Notes: a model not told the origin generated them from the letters alone. A stretch of 64,000 nt of DNA from JADGQN01 sp035315185 (GCA_035315185.1 DATFYE010000063.1:33888-97887), one strand, 5' to 3'. Positions 42,714 through 51,278 are shown, counted from the stretch's first letter. Translations and numbers: made by a program.

Positions 42714-43133
42714 ATGTCGTCAAAACTGATGGAATATTTCAACAAGCAACCAAGGATCGGAACGCTCAGCACGGCAAGCAAGGACGGCAAGGTCGATGCA
42801 GCCTGTTTTGGGTCTCCACGGATGATCGACGAAAAGACGGTTATTATGTCCGTCCGGAAGGCTCGCACCTTCGCCAACCTTCAGGAAAATCCTAACGCCA
42901 CCTTTATGATCATAGAACCTGGCAAGACTTCACCCGAGTGGAAAGGGATCAGGGTCTACCTCAAGATGACCGGCTACCAGACATCGGGTGAACAGGTAGA
43001 GGAATGGAGAAAAATGGTCGCCCAGAGGGTGGGTGAGGAGGCAGCCAAAGCCATGCATGCGCTGATTACCCTGGAGATCCAGGACGTAAGGCCTCTGTCA
43101 GACGTCGGTCAGGGATGGGAGAAGAGCATCTGA
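42714..43133 (+). CDS. Pyridoxamine 5'-phosphate oxidase family protein
   Basis: A 139-residue FMN-binding split-barrel protein (KLMEYFNKQPRIGTLSTASKDGKVDAACFGSPRMIDEKTVIMSVRKARTFANLQENPNATFMII). Short members of this family are flavin or F420-binding reductases or sensors of unknown substrate. ATG 42714 has a TAGGAGG site. It is transcribed divergently from imuB, so the LexA box is close upstream, but control by it is not shown. Confidence 0.8.
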   Translation: MSSKLMEYFNKQPRIGTLSTASKDGKVDAACFGSPRMIDEKTVIMSVRKARTFANLQENPNATFMIIEPGKTSPEWKGIRVYLKMTGYQTSGEQVEEWRKMVAQRVGEEAAKAMHALITLEIQDVRPLSDVGQGWEKSI

Positions 43134-43139
43134 AAGAAT

Positions 43140-43293
43140 GGGTCACGGGTCAAGGGGCATGGGTCAAGTTAAAGACTTTCCATGCCGTGTCCCTTGACCC
43201 GTGACCCTGTTTTCGTACGTTCTCCCTCACCCCTGACCCTTGACCCCTGCCCCTGTCTTGACGGTTGACCCATGACCCATGCCCCATGACCCT
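43140..43293. repeat. Heptamer arrays upstream of lexA (TGACCC family)
   Basis: GGGTCAC, GGGTCAA, GGGGCAT, GGGTCAA (43140-43167) face an inverted set near 43182-43207. A further TGACCCA, TGACCCA, TGCCCCA, TGACCC run lies near 43266-43292, just upstream of the lexA promoter. Confidence 0.75.
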
Positions 43294-43305
43294 GTTTTTT
43301 TGTTC

Positions 43306-43334
43306 TTGACTTTCCTCTGGCGAACTAGTACACT
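43306..43334 (+). promoter_or_regulatory. lexA promoter
   Basis: TTGACT (43306-43311), 17 bp, TACACT (43329-43334). The ATG of lexA is only nine bases after the -10, so the mRNA is probably leaderless. The spacer has CGAACTAGTACAC, a LexA half-site (GAAC) with a degenerate second half. Confidence 0.7.
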
Positions 43335-43343
43335 TATTCTACT

Positions 43344-43982
43344 ATGGGATCGGAGACGAGAGAGAAGGTCCTCCAGTTTATCCGCCGCTTCAAAGAGAAG
43401 AAGGGCTACGCTCCCACGGTAAGAGAGATCGCCGAGGGATGCAGGATCAGCAGTCCCTCGGTGGTTCAATATCATCTGGATTCTCTTGAGCAGGAGGGCC
43501 TGATCAGCCGTGCACGAGAAAAATTCCGCAGCATCAACCTCACTAAAGAAAAGGACATAGAAGAGCATAAGCAGATCGAGGTTCCCATTCTCGGGGTAAT
43601 CGCCGCAGGCCACCCCGTATGGGTCCCCCCGGCCGATACGTGGGACACGGCCAGTGAACGCATCGTGGTCTCGACCCATTTGCTGGCCCGCGGGAAGAAG
43701 AACGTCTACGCCTTGCGCGTTCGCGGCAATTCGATGGTCGATGCCATGATTGCAGATGGCGACATCGTAATCATGGAGCCCGTAAAGAGGGTAAATAACG
43801 GAGATGTGGTTGCAGCCTGGCTCAAGAACGAGCAGGAAATCACTCTCAAGAAGATCCACTTTGAAGGCGGGCAGGTTCGGCTGCAGCCCTGTAACCCTTA
43901 CATGGTGCCCATCTATCACAGGACTGACAACGTCGAGATTCAGGGACGAGTTATTGCGGTAATAAGAGTCGCTTCAGCGTAA
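43344..43982 (+). CDS. lexA: SOS repressor LexA
   Basis: A 212-residue LexA. The N-terminal winged helix (REKVLQFIRRFKEKKGYAPTVREIAEGCRISSPSVVQYHLDSLEQEGLI) binds SOS boxes. The C-terminal self-cleavage domain has the Ala88-Gly89 cleavage site, Ser130 (RGNSMVD) and the catalytic Lys near 169. No Shine-Dalgarno site precedes the ATG. It lies about 770 bp from imuB and presumably controls it. The 3' end overlaps the convergent GrdB-like gene by 9 bp. Confidence 0.95.
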   Translation: MGSETREKVLQFIRRFKEKKGYAPTVREIAEGCRISSPSVVQYHLDSLEQEGLISRAREKFRSINLTKEKDIEEHKQIEVPILGVIAAGHPVWVPPADTWDTASERIVVSTHLLARGKKNVYALRVRGNSMVDAMIADGDIVIMEPVKRVNNGDVVAAWLKNEQEITLKKIHFEGGQVRLQPCNPYMVPIYHRTDNVEIQGRVIAVIRVASA

Positions 43983-45278
43983 TACCACCTGTTCCCCTGC
44001 TTCGGCCTGCAGAGCCGTCAGCGCCTTTTCCACCATCGAACGACGGAGCTTTTTTTCCTCGTCCGGGTCAAGGTTGGCGTTGCCTACCGGATTGACTATC
44101 TTCTGGGCAAGCATGATCCTGTTGGAACCGACCATCTCAGCAACGGCGATCACTGCGGAGAGCTGAACAGCAGGTATACCCACCTTCTCGATCTCTTTTG
44201 CGAGCGTTGCACCGCAACGCGTGCTTGTCCCTCAGGTAGAGGTCAGTATGACGCCGGAAACGCCTTCCGCCTTCAGGCTTTCAGCGATTCTCTGCCCCAC
44301 CTTCTTCATGATGTCCACGATACTTGACAAACCGGTGGTGCTGTAAAATTTGTCGTGAAGCTTACCAATAGCTCCTTTTCTTTCAAGGTCGCGCATGGCA
44401 TCGACGGGAACCAGCCGATTAGGGTCCTGCCTGACCAGGGTTGAGTCGTACCCCCCATGGCTGACTTCGTAGTCTGCAGGGTCGAGCGTGTCTACGTTCT
44501 TGATGTCGTATCTTCCGAAACGGGTGGCGGTTGTCATCTCGATCCTATCGGGGTTTCCTTTCGGGACCAACCCGCCATCTGTGACGAGTGCGATCGTTGC
44601 AGAGCGGATATCTTTTATTGGCGACGCGGGCTTGACCCGGTCATATACGGGTCGTTCCACTTCCGACTCAAACGGCTCCTTCCGGAGCTTGCTGAGGAGC
44701 ATGTCAATCACACGCTCAGCGCCGGTAAGGTCCACGAGTTCATTTACCAGCTGGCCTCTCGGGAAATATCCCTCATCGGCAGGTCTCCCTATGCTTTGCT
44801 TACCCAGAAGCTTGCCGGCGAAATTCATCATCTTACTTACCGCATCAGCCATGCCCTTAGCGCGATCCGTGGTCTGAATAATGTACACGTCCCTTCTGTA
44901 GAGGTCCACGCCGGGGTTCTCTTCATACATCCCGGTTATCGCCGGTATTATCCCTAACTCATTCTGCGCCATTTTGCAGGTGGCACCGCACGCAATTCCG
45001 TACCGTCCCGCGTTGAATGCCGGTCCTGCCACGAAGAGATCAGGTTTGTAGGGGAGCACGAGCTCTCTTACTTCCCCGGAAGCCCGTTCTATATTTTCAG
45101 CAAAGTAATTATCGCCGCAAATGACTGTGGCCACGACCTCTCCCCGCTCGCCGAGGGCTGCCTGCACGGCCTTTCCCGGGCCAACCGGACCCTCCACCAG
45201 GCGGGGTGGCAGATCTGCCTTGTCTTCCCCTCCGATACCACCAAAGAACTGATTCACATAATGCACGACTCGTATCAT
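43974..45278 (-). CDS. GrdB-like selenoprotein (glycine/sarcosine/betaine reductase component B family), in-frame UGA
   Basis: Reading the TGA at 44232-44234 as selenocysteine gives one 434-residue protein. It starts MIRVVHYVNQFFGGIGGEDKAD and matches GrdB throughout. Sec is residue 349, the place it occupies in GrdB, in TST-Sec-GTSTRCGATLAKEIEK. Typical GrdB has Sec-xx-Cys-xx-Cys; here the middle Cys is Ser. The family cleaves C-N bonds reductively, making carboxymethyl-Sec on GrdA. No GrdA, GrdC or GrdD is in the window, so the substrate is unknown. ATG 45278 follows AAAGGG and matches family starts; the frame is open upstream to 45302. Confidence 0.9.
44204..44234 (-). promoter_or_regulatory. 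SECIS-like hairpin downstream of UGA codon
   Basis: On the minus strand, 11 nt after the UGA (44234-44232), GCGTTGC-GGT-GCAACGC (44220-44204) forms a perfect seven-pair stem with a G-containing loop centred about 19-20 nt after the UGA. Position suits a bacterial SECIS element recognised by SelB. Confidence 0.7.
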
Positions 45279-45329
45279 TTCAACACCCTTTCGTGCCTGC
45301 ACGTTTTGTCAACAACCCTTCCGCGGCCC

Positions 45330-46631
45330 CTAATACCGAATTGCTTTAAGTCTGGAACCGCCGATCTGGCAGTGTGTACCCTTTATGTAATTTGTTGCCC
45401 TCACCATCTCGCCATTCACCGGCGCTCCCTCTGCAGACACACCGGCTCGGCCGATAATTCTCTCCACGGGCGGCAGGGTCAGGCGCATGAATGGGACTCC
45501 CATGCTTACGATTGCATCGACTTCGGGCATACTGAATATCGTGGTCGCTCCGTACTTCGGATCGCTTATGTCCGCTGCCATGTGGAGCGTGGCAATCGCC
45601 GTCTTTATACCGAGCCTTTCACAAAGCTGTGCGGTCTTCGCCAGGGTGAGTTCTGGGGCTCCTCCGCCTATCTTGGTCAAGACAGCACCGTCTGCCCCGA
45701 CCGTATACTTGGCCAGACTTGCAGCCATATTCGCAATCCTCTCGATCTCAGTCATGTTGTTCGGGGCAGTGGTTACAATCACACCGGCAAAGCAGAGATC
45801 CTTCCCGTGCCGCTTATAGAGCTCCTTGATGATCGGGTGATTCTGGATCTGGTAGGTCTGCACGTGGAGCGTGGGCATGGGCGACGTGAGAGCTCCGTCA
45901 AACACCTCGTTGGGATGAATGAGCGCAGGCACCATATCCGGAACGTTCCTGCCGTACAGGACCGGCTCTCCGGGTATGGGATCGAACTGTAGGGTCAGTA
46001 TCTGAAAAATATAGACCACTCGCGGTAATCGCTCGAATCCATCCTTAATCTCTGTCAATGGAGGAAGCTCGAATACTTCCGTCGCATCAGGCGTTATCCC
46101 TTTCCCCGCCCTGGCCAGGTAGGATGCCGTTTTTAGCCCCGCGATCTTGAGAGCCGCCATGTATGCATGAGTGTTTACCCCATCCGAAGGGGTGGGCAGC
46201 AGGACAATGTTATGCGTCTTCCCGAAAATGCCGGCATAGGCGCCAGGACCCCACATGTCGATGATGTCTCCGCTTGGGTCCGTGCTCTTGCCTACTTCAC
46301 GCCTTTCCCTGTAATCGCTCAACACGACTGCAGTGCCTCCAAGAACGCATGTGCTGCCTCTCCCCACAGGGACCTGTCCACCCACGACTCCCGGAAAATC
46401 CTCGTCTCCGGGACTGGTCTTTGCCCTCGGCTCTATAACATCCACAACCTGGAGTATCCGGCATTTTTCCCCGGGGTGGGCAAGTTCCACGTCAATCCGC
46501 CTGAACCTGGGGTCTTCCAGAAGAAGCTTTTGAAGCTCCTCCCGGTTGATACGAAGCACACGGTCGGTGACTATAGTTTTATCCGCAAAATGAATATCTC
46601 GAATCATCAAGGTATTCAGTTCAAGCCGCAT
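45330..46631 (-). CDS. GrdE-like protein (component B alpha/beta-type proprotein), lacking the processing Cys
   Basis: A 433-residue protein of the glycine/sarcosine/betaine reductase component B subunit family. Matches include PTLIHPNEV.DGA-type (here PALIHPNEVFDGA, residues 236-247), P.I.ELYKRHGK.L.F.GV and the C-terminal RLKAIRY end. In true GrdE this region has an Asn-Cys site that self-cleaves to a pyruvoyl group; here it reads TSPMPTLHVQTY and has no Cys, so cleavage is not expected. It lies 51 bp upstream of the GrdB-like gene with an AAGGAGG site, and both probably form one complex. Confidence 0.88.
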   Translation of the reverse strand: MRLELNTLMIRDIHFADKTIVTDRVLRINREELQKLLLEDPRFRRIDVELAHPGEKCRILQVVDVIEPRAKTSPGDEDFPGVVGGQVPVGRGSTCVLGGTAVVLSDYRERREVGKSTDPSGDIIDMWGPGAYAGIFGKTHNIVLLPTPSDGVNTHAYMAALKIAGLKTASYLARAGKGITPDATEVFELPPLTEIKDGFERLPRVVYIFQILTLQFDPIPGEPVLYGRNVPDMVPALIHPNEVFDGALTSPMPTLHVQTYQIQNHPIIKELYKRHGKDLCFAGVIVTTAPNNMTEIERIANMAASLAKYTVGADGAVLTKIGGGAPELTLAKTAQLCERLGIKTAIATLHMAADISDPKYGATTIFSMPEVDAIVSMGVPFMRLTLPPVERIIGRAGVSAEGAPVNGEMVRATNYIKGTHCQIGGSRLKAIRY

Positions 46632-46696
46632 AACAGATGCCTCCTTGTGCCGCCTGACGAAGTGTTCTCGTTGTCATCCCGGTAGTAGTCTTACAG

Positions 46697-46724
46697 CCTA
46701 TATGCGGAAGATTGCGGTTGTCAA
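46697..46724 (-). promoter_or_regulatory. Promoter of the grdE/grdB-like operon
   Basis: On the minus strand TTGACA (46724-46719), 16 bp, TATAGG (46702-46697), about 65 bp upstream of the start codon. Confidence 0.55.
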
Positions 46725-46760
46725 CGCAAAAAAACCTAAACTAATGAGGGGCTCGCGCCT

Positions 46761-48107
46761 CTACCTTTCTGGAAAAGAATAGTCGCCATTACTTACCCCC
46801 ATCGGGGTACCCAAGCTTTTCAGCACCGAGAGACCTATGGCAAGCTGAAAATCGCCTTCCACCGTCTGATCCCGGACCAAGTCCTGATCTTTTCGTATGT
46901 TTCCCGGTGAAGTCTTTGCGCCCGGCTCGCCTGCGCCCTGAAGGTGCCTCTCAAGGTCTTCCTCCCTCGTGTGGGTGAAGCTCCTGCCCTTTCTTCCCGT
47001 GACATCGCTGTTGACAACGATGTCCGGATGGATACCGTCAGCTTGAATGGAGCGATCCATCGGGGTATAGTACCTGGAGGTGGTGAGACGGAGCGCGGAG
47101 CCGTCGGCCAGTGGGAAGATCGTCTGAACCGACCCCTTCCCAAAAGTCCTGGTTCCCACAATGAGCGCCCTCCGTGTATCCTGAAGGGCCCCGGCCACTA
47201 TCTCAGAAGCGCTGGCACTTCCTTCATTCACCAATACTACGAGCGGCCCCAGGTAGTCGTGGTCTGCATGGGCGTAAAACCTCAGCTTCTGGTCCTCTTT
47301 CCTTCCTTCCGTGTACGTGATGAGTCCATCTGCGATGAACCGGTCCGCGACGTCGGCTGCCTGGTCGAGAAGCCCCCCGGGATTATCCCGCAGGTCGAGC
47401 AGAATGCCCTGGAGACTGCCCTGTGCCGATTTTTGAAGCTCCTTGACTGCTGCCTCCATATCCTTGCCTGTTTGCTCCTGGAACTCGGCGATCCGGATGT
47501 AGCCATACGCGTCGTCGAGCAGCTTGAACGTAACGCTTTTGATCTTGATGCTGCTTCTCACTATCTGGAACTTCTTGGGACGGCGAAACCCCTTCCTCAT
47601 GATGGTCAGGGTGACGGGCTTGCCCTTCCGCCCTCTAATATGTTTCAGGACATCGTCGGGGCTCATGTTTCGCGTGGCCTTGCCGTCGACCTCCACGATT
47701 TCGTCTCCCGGCTTCAGGCCTGCTCTGAACGCGGGTGTGCCCTCCAGCACCTGCATTGCCGCAGGGAAGCCGTCCTTGACGGTGAGTTCAATGCCGATCC
47801 CGCCGAACTCGCCTGCCAACTCCGTCTCCTGCTCCCGGTACTCCTCAGGTGTGAGGAAGGAAGAATGCGGATCGAGAGAACTGAGCATCCCCTTGATCGA
47901 GGCGTAGACCAGGTCCTTGTCGGACACACCGTCGACATACTGCTCCTTCACGATGTCCAATACCTCGGCGTACGTCTTGAGATACTCATACGGCTCCCTG
48001 GCCTCGGCGCCTTCCACCGTAGTGCGTGCCGGGATACCGGCCATAACACCCGTGAGAAAAACCGCCGCGAGCAAGAGTCCGAGAGAGAGCCTCGCTTTTT
48101 TACTCAT
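46761..48107 (-). CDS. S41 family carboxy-terminal processing protease (CtpA)
   Basis: A 448-residue periplasmic protease. It has an N-terminal signal (LSLGLLLAAVFLTGVMAGIPA), the S41 N-domain (YEYLKTYAEVLDIVKEQYVD..DLVYASIKGMLSSLDPHSSFL), a PDZ domain (GGIGIELTVKDG..LKPGDEIVEVDG) and the Ser-Lys dyad (NEGSASASEIVAGALQDT and GTRTFGKGSVQ). It trims C-termini of envelope proteins. About 70 extra C-terminal residues are Arg/Glu-rich and unconserved. Confidence 0.93.
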   Translation of the reverse strand: MSKKARLSLGLLLAAVFLTGVMAGIPARTTVEGAEAREPYEYLKTYAEVLDIVKEQYVDGVSDKDLVYASIKGMLSSLDPHSSFLTPEEYREQETELAGEFGGIGIELTVKDGFPAAMQVLEGTPAFRAGLKPGDEIVEVDGKATRNMSPDDVLKHIRGRKGKPVTLTIMRKGFRRPKKFQIVRSSIKIKSVTFKLLDDAYGYIRIAEFQEQTGKDMEAAVKELQKSAQGSLQGILLDLRDNPGGLLDQAADVADRFIADGLITYTEGRKEDQKLRFYAHADHDYLGPLVVLVNEGSASASEIVAGALQDTRRALIVGTRTFGKGSVQTIFPLADGSALRLTTSRYYTPMDRSIQADGIHPDIVVNSDVTGRKGRSFTHTREEDLERHLQGAGEPGAKTSPGNIRKDQDLVRDQTVEGDFQLAIGLSVLKSLGTPMGVSNGDYSFPER

Positions 48108-48222
48108 CGATCCAGCCCCTGATGCGGAACATGATATAATAAATTTGACCTACCTTCAATCCGTTGGAATAACAGTTCGCTATCACAACCCAAAGTTTAA
48201 ACATCCTGCAACAGCGCGCCAC

Positions 48223-48540
48223 TCACTCATCGTCTTTTTTTGGGCTTGGCCGTTTTCCAAAGATGAAGCTTATGATTTTGCGGTAATGATACAAGACCGT
48301 TCCTACAAAGGCGGAGACGATTATTTGCCACAGCATGAGGCCGGAGCCGGGGTCGACGTAAGCTCTGGCAGGAGCCTCAGTGATGAGGACTAATGCACAA
48401 GTTGCGAGGAGGGCCTTGAAACAAGCCTTTGAAAAGGAGGCAAGGCACGCCAGGCGGCCCGATGCGGCGCACGATTTCCGTATCGGGCTGCTACGGTTTG
48501 TTACGTTCAAGGATGAATCATACACGTGTCTCACCCACAT
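48223..48540 (-). CDS. Small membrane protein (AYVDPGSG type)
   Basis: A protein of up to 105 residues. The recognisable part is the C-terminal half: a signal-like segment (LLATCALVLITEAPARA), then YVDPGSGLMLWQIIVSAFVGTVLYHYRKIISF and a basic tail. Similar YVDPG.G small membrane proteins are widespread and uncharacterised. The true start is unclear; the frame is open to ATG 48540, and a TTG nearer the hydrophobic segment may be used. Confidence 0.5.
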   Translation of the reverse strand: MWVRHVYDSSLNVTNRSSPIRKSCAASGRLACLASFSKACFKALLATCALVLITEAPARAYVDPGSGLMLWQIIVSAFVGTVLYHYRKIISFIFGKRPSPKKDDE

Positions 48541-48711
48541 TCCATAAAGTCGGTGGCCATCCGAAATAGGTTACACCACCTCGGCCGGACGATGGAAAGA
48601 AATGCGGGGCAGGCTCTCTTGGCGAATGCAAGAAGGATACTTCCCGGTCCAATCGGAGGCCAACAGGAGAGCGAGGCTCACGGGCAGCTCTGGCTGACAA
48701 GTGACGTTATG

Positions 48712-49401
48712 CTACCTGAGGAGCGTGACGTCGCCGTGACGGAGATGGTACTTCCCTTTCACGATCTTCAGCGTCCCACGTTCGACGTACCCATTGACGA
48801 CAGAAGACTGAATCGTAAGCCCTTCGGCCACGAGATCGATATTAAGGTCAATGGCCATCTCTACCTGTTTTACCCGGCTCTGGCCTTTCATCGTATCTTT
48901 GGCCTTTTGAGCCGCCGGCAGGATCGGGTCAATGACTGCTCCCACATTTCCCTCGGGCTTCCCAGTTGCGTCATAGGCCGCAGTTACAGCGCCGCACGCT
49001 TCATGGCCTAACACCATGATGAGCGTGGGATCAAGGTGCTCGACGGCGTACTCGATGCTGCCGAGCACAACAGGATCGAGTATATTTCCGGCGACGCGTA
49101 TTACGAAGAGTTGTCCGAGCGTCTCGTCAAACACGATCTCGGGCGGCACCCTGGAGTCCGAGCAGGACAGAATTATGGCGTAGGGTTTCTGTCCCCGCGC
49201 GAGTTCTTCTCTCGTCTCCTTGATTGTCAGGGCACGATGGGTAATATGAGATTTCACGAACCTCTTGTTCCCTTCCACCAGCCTTTGCAGTGCAGCATCC
49301 GGGGTAAGCACCGATGCACCGCCGCCCGCAGCGAACGCCACCGCACAAGCCAATAGAACTATACCTGTTACGAAGCCTGATACGTCCAAGATTTTCACCA
49401 T
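48712..49401 (-). CDS. Periplasmic beta-class carbonic anhydrase
   Basis: A 229-residue beta-carbonic anhydrase interconverting CO2 and bicarbonate. The zinc motifs are CSDSRVPPE and GHEACGAV. An N-terminal signal peptide (GFVTGIVLLACAVAFAAGG) predicts export, unusual for the class but known. In a syntroph it could handle CO2/bicarbonate outside the membrane. It is a single-gene unit; upstream lies the aryl-CoA ligase on the same strand, 63 bp away. Confidence 0.93.
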   Translation of the reverse strand: MVKILDVSGFVTGIVLLACAVAFAAGGGASVLTPDAALQRLVEGNKRFVKSHITHRALTIKETREELARGQKPYAIILSCSDSRVPPEIVFDETLGQLFVIRVAGNILDPVVLGSIEYAVEHLDPTLIMVLGHEACGAVTAAYDATGKPEGNVGAVIDPILPAAQKAKDTMKGQSRVKQVEMAIDLNIDLVAEGLTIQSSVVNGYVERGTLKIVKGKYHLRHGDVTLLR

Positions 49402-49464
49402 TCACTCTCCTTCACGGCCAATAAACTAATCGGCCCTGGATCGTAGATTCCTGAGCTTACCTTC

Positions 49465-51042
49465 TCAACGGAGCTTGAATCGCTGTATCTTACCTGTCGC
49501 GCTCTTTGGCAGTTCAGGAATGAACTCTATCCATCTTGGATATTTGAACTTGGCAAGGCGATCGAGCGCCCACTTCTTTAACTCTTCTGACAGTTCTTCC
49601 GACGCGGAAAAGCCGTCCCGAAGCACAACGTAGGCAACCGGCTTCACCAGGTCTTGTTCATCCTTACGGCCCACAACAGCTACCTCAAGAACAGACGGGT
49701 GCTGGCTCAAGCAGTTCTCCACCTCGAGAGGCGAAACCCATATACCGCCCACCTTCAACATATCATCCGCCCTGCCGGCAGCGTAGTAAAAGCCATCCTT
49801 ATCTACGTAATACTTATCACCCGTATTGATCCATTCGCCCTGCATGGTCTGGCGCGTCTTCTCCCGTTTGCGCCAGTAAGCCTGGGCCGCGCTGTCCCCT
49901 TTGACCAGCAGCGTCCCTATCTCGCCCTGAGGAGCCTCTGCACCTTCTTCGTCGACAATCCTGAGCTCATAGCCGGGAACAGGCTTGCCTGTTGAGCCGG
50001 GCCGTAAATCGTCCAGACGATTCGACAGGAATATATGGAGCATCTCGGTCGAACCGATGCCGTCGAGTATGCTCACACCAAAACGCTCTTTCCATCTCTG
50101 GAAGATATCAACGGGCAGTGCCTCGCCCGCGGAAACGCACACGCGGACGGACGAGAGCTCGTGTGCCGAGTTGGGGTCGGGCTTAGTTTTGCGTTCCTTA
50201 TCAAGTTTTTCTTTGTAAGCAAGCATCTGGCCATAGAGCGTCGGCACGCCGAAGAAGACCGTCGGTCGAAACTCTTCCAGATACTTGAACATCGTCTCCG
50301 GGGTCGGCCGGCCTGGATTAAGGACGCTCGCGGCCCCCACTGACATCGGCAGGTACATGCCGTTACCGAGCCCGTAAGCAAAGAAGAGCCGCGCGCCGGA
50401 AAAGCAGATGTCATCTTCGGTCAGGCTCAGAACGTTCTGACCGTAAGCCTCGGAAGCAACCACCATGTCATACTGGGAGTGAACGGCACCTTTGGGCGAA
50501 CCTGTGGAACCGGAACTGTAGAGCCAGAAGCCCACATCGTCCTTCGTCGTGAACTCTGTCTTGAGAGTCGCCGGAGCCCGTCTATACATTTGTTTAAACG
50601 GCGGATAAGCACCCTGTGTTTCAGAGATAACGATGAGGTCCCGCAAATAATGAAGCTCTCCCTTGATCTGACTGATCAGTGGTATAAACTCGTCGGAGAT
50701 GACCAGCACCCTTGCCCGGCTGTCATTCAGATAATATTCATAATCGTCCGGGGTGAGCATGGTGTTCACCGGGATCGGCACAGCGCCTATCCTGATGGCG
50801 CCCCAGAAGATCACATAGAACTGAGGCACATCGAGCATGAGTATCAGAATCCGATCGTCGAAGCGGACGCCGAGGTCACGCAGCGCATTGGCCGTCTTGT
50901 TCACCGACTTCTGGATGTCGTTATACGTGTAATTGCGGTATTCGCTATAGATGGCTACTTTATGTCCGCGCCCTTGCCGGATGTTGCGGTCAACGAAGTA
51001 GTCAGTCGCGTTGAAAAATTCTTGGGTCTGCCCGTGAATCAT
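49465..51042 (-). CDS. Benzoate-CoA ligase family acyl-CoA synthetase
   Basis: A 525-residue ANL-superfamily ligase activating a carboxylic acid with ATP and CoA. It has LYSSGSTGSPKGAVHSQYDM, the GIGSTEMLHIF A5 motif, GDKYYVDKDGFYYAAGRADDMLKVGGIWVSP and the catalytic Lys near the end (ELPKSATGKIQRFKL). The STEMLHIFLSNR pattern is characteristic of benzoate/4-hydroxybenzoate-CoA ligases. It would start anaerobic aromatic-acid breakdown. ATG 51042 has a GGGAGG site; the frame extends seven codons upstream. Confidence 0.9.
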   Translation of the reverse strand: MIHGQTQEFFNATDYFVDRNIRQGRGHKVAIYSEYRNYTYNDIQKSVNKTANALRDLGVRFDDRILILMLDVPQFYVIFWGAIRIGAVPIPVNTMLTPDDYEYYLNDSRARVLVISDEFIPLISQIKGELHYLRDLIVISETQGAYPPFKQMYRRAPATLKTEFTTKDDVGFWLYSSGSTGSPKGAVHSQYDMVVASEAYGQNVLSLTEDDICFSGARLFFAYGLGNGMYLPMSVGAASVLNPGRPTPETMFKYLEEFRPTVFFGVPTLYGQMLAYKEKLDKERKTKPDPNSAHELSSVRVCVSAGEALPVDIFQRWKERFGVSILDGIGSTEMLHIFLSNRLDDLRPGSTGKPVPGYELRIVDEEGAEAPQGEIGTLLVKGDSAAQAYWRKREKTRQTMQGEWINTGDKYYVDKDGFYYAAGRADDMLKVGGIWVSPLEVENCLSQHPSVLEVAVVGRKDEQDLVKPVAYVVLRDGFSASEELSEELKKWALDRLAKFKYPRWIEFIPELPKSATGKIQRFKLR

Positions 51043-51063
51043 TGCAACCTCCCTCAAATACAA

Positions 51064-51098
51064 TTATTAGTTGTCAGTTATCGGTTATCAGTTGTCAG
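51064..51098. repeat. Heptamer array (TTGTCAG family)
   Basis: Five 7-mers: TTATTAG, TTGTCAG, TTATCGG, TTATCAG, TTGTCAG, directly upstream of the aryl-CoA ligase gene. Confidence 0.7.
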
Positions 51099-51169
51099 CT
51101 TTACCGCCGCCTATGCCTTCCTAATGCGGCAAAGTAAAAAGCCGCACCACCCGTGACAGAACCCACGGG

Positions 51170-51258
51170 TACCCGGAGAAGCGCAAGTCCTGAGGAACGA
51201 AGGCGTACATGAAGTACGTCGAAGTGACGCAGGACGCAGAGCAACAAAGCACACCGGC
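51170..51258. repeat. Diverged relative of the palindromic element
   Basis: The core GCGTAC-5 bp-GTACGTCGA with flanking GACGCAGGACGCAG and CAACAAAG resembles the interior of copy 3. The terminal arms are not recognisable. Direct AAAGCCGCAC repeats flank the region (51138-51147 and 51266-51275). Confidence 0.4.
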
Positions 51259-51278
51259 TTTTGACAAAGCCGCACTGT

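Noticed and set aside
40390..43293. CRISPR array
   Set aside because: The repeats are 7-mers in tandem without spacers of uniform length, and no cas genes are present.
43306..43340. A full LexA box in the lexA promoter
   Set aside because: Only one GAAC half-site is visible (CGAACTAGTACAC); the second half does not match GTTC, so autoregulation is plausible but not claimed.
44232..44234. Reading the TGA as a real stop with a separate 70-codon gene downstream
   Set aside because: The downstream frame continues GrdB similarity directly (GT-S-TRCGATLAKEIE), the Sec position matches the family and a SECIS-like hairpin follows.
46944..48122. A 392-codon open frame on + opposite the CtpA protease gene
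   Set aside because: It is the antisense shadow of a clear S41 protease with intact catalytic residues; the translated sequence matches no family and has no ribosome site.
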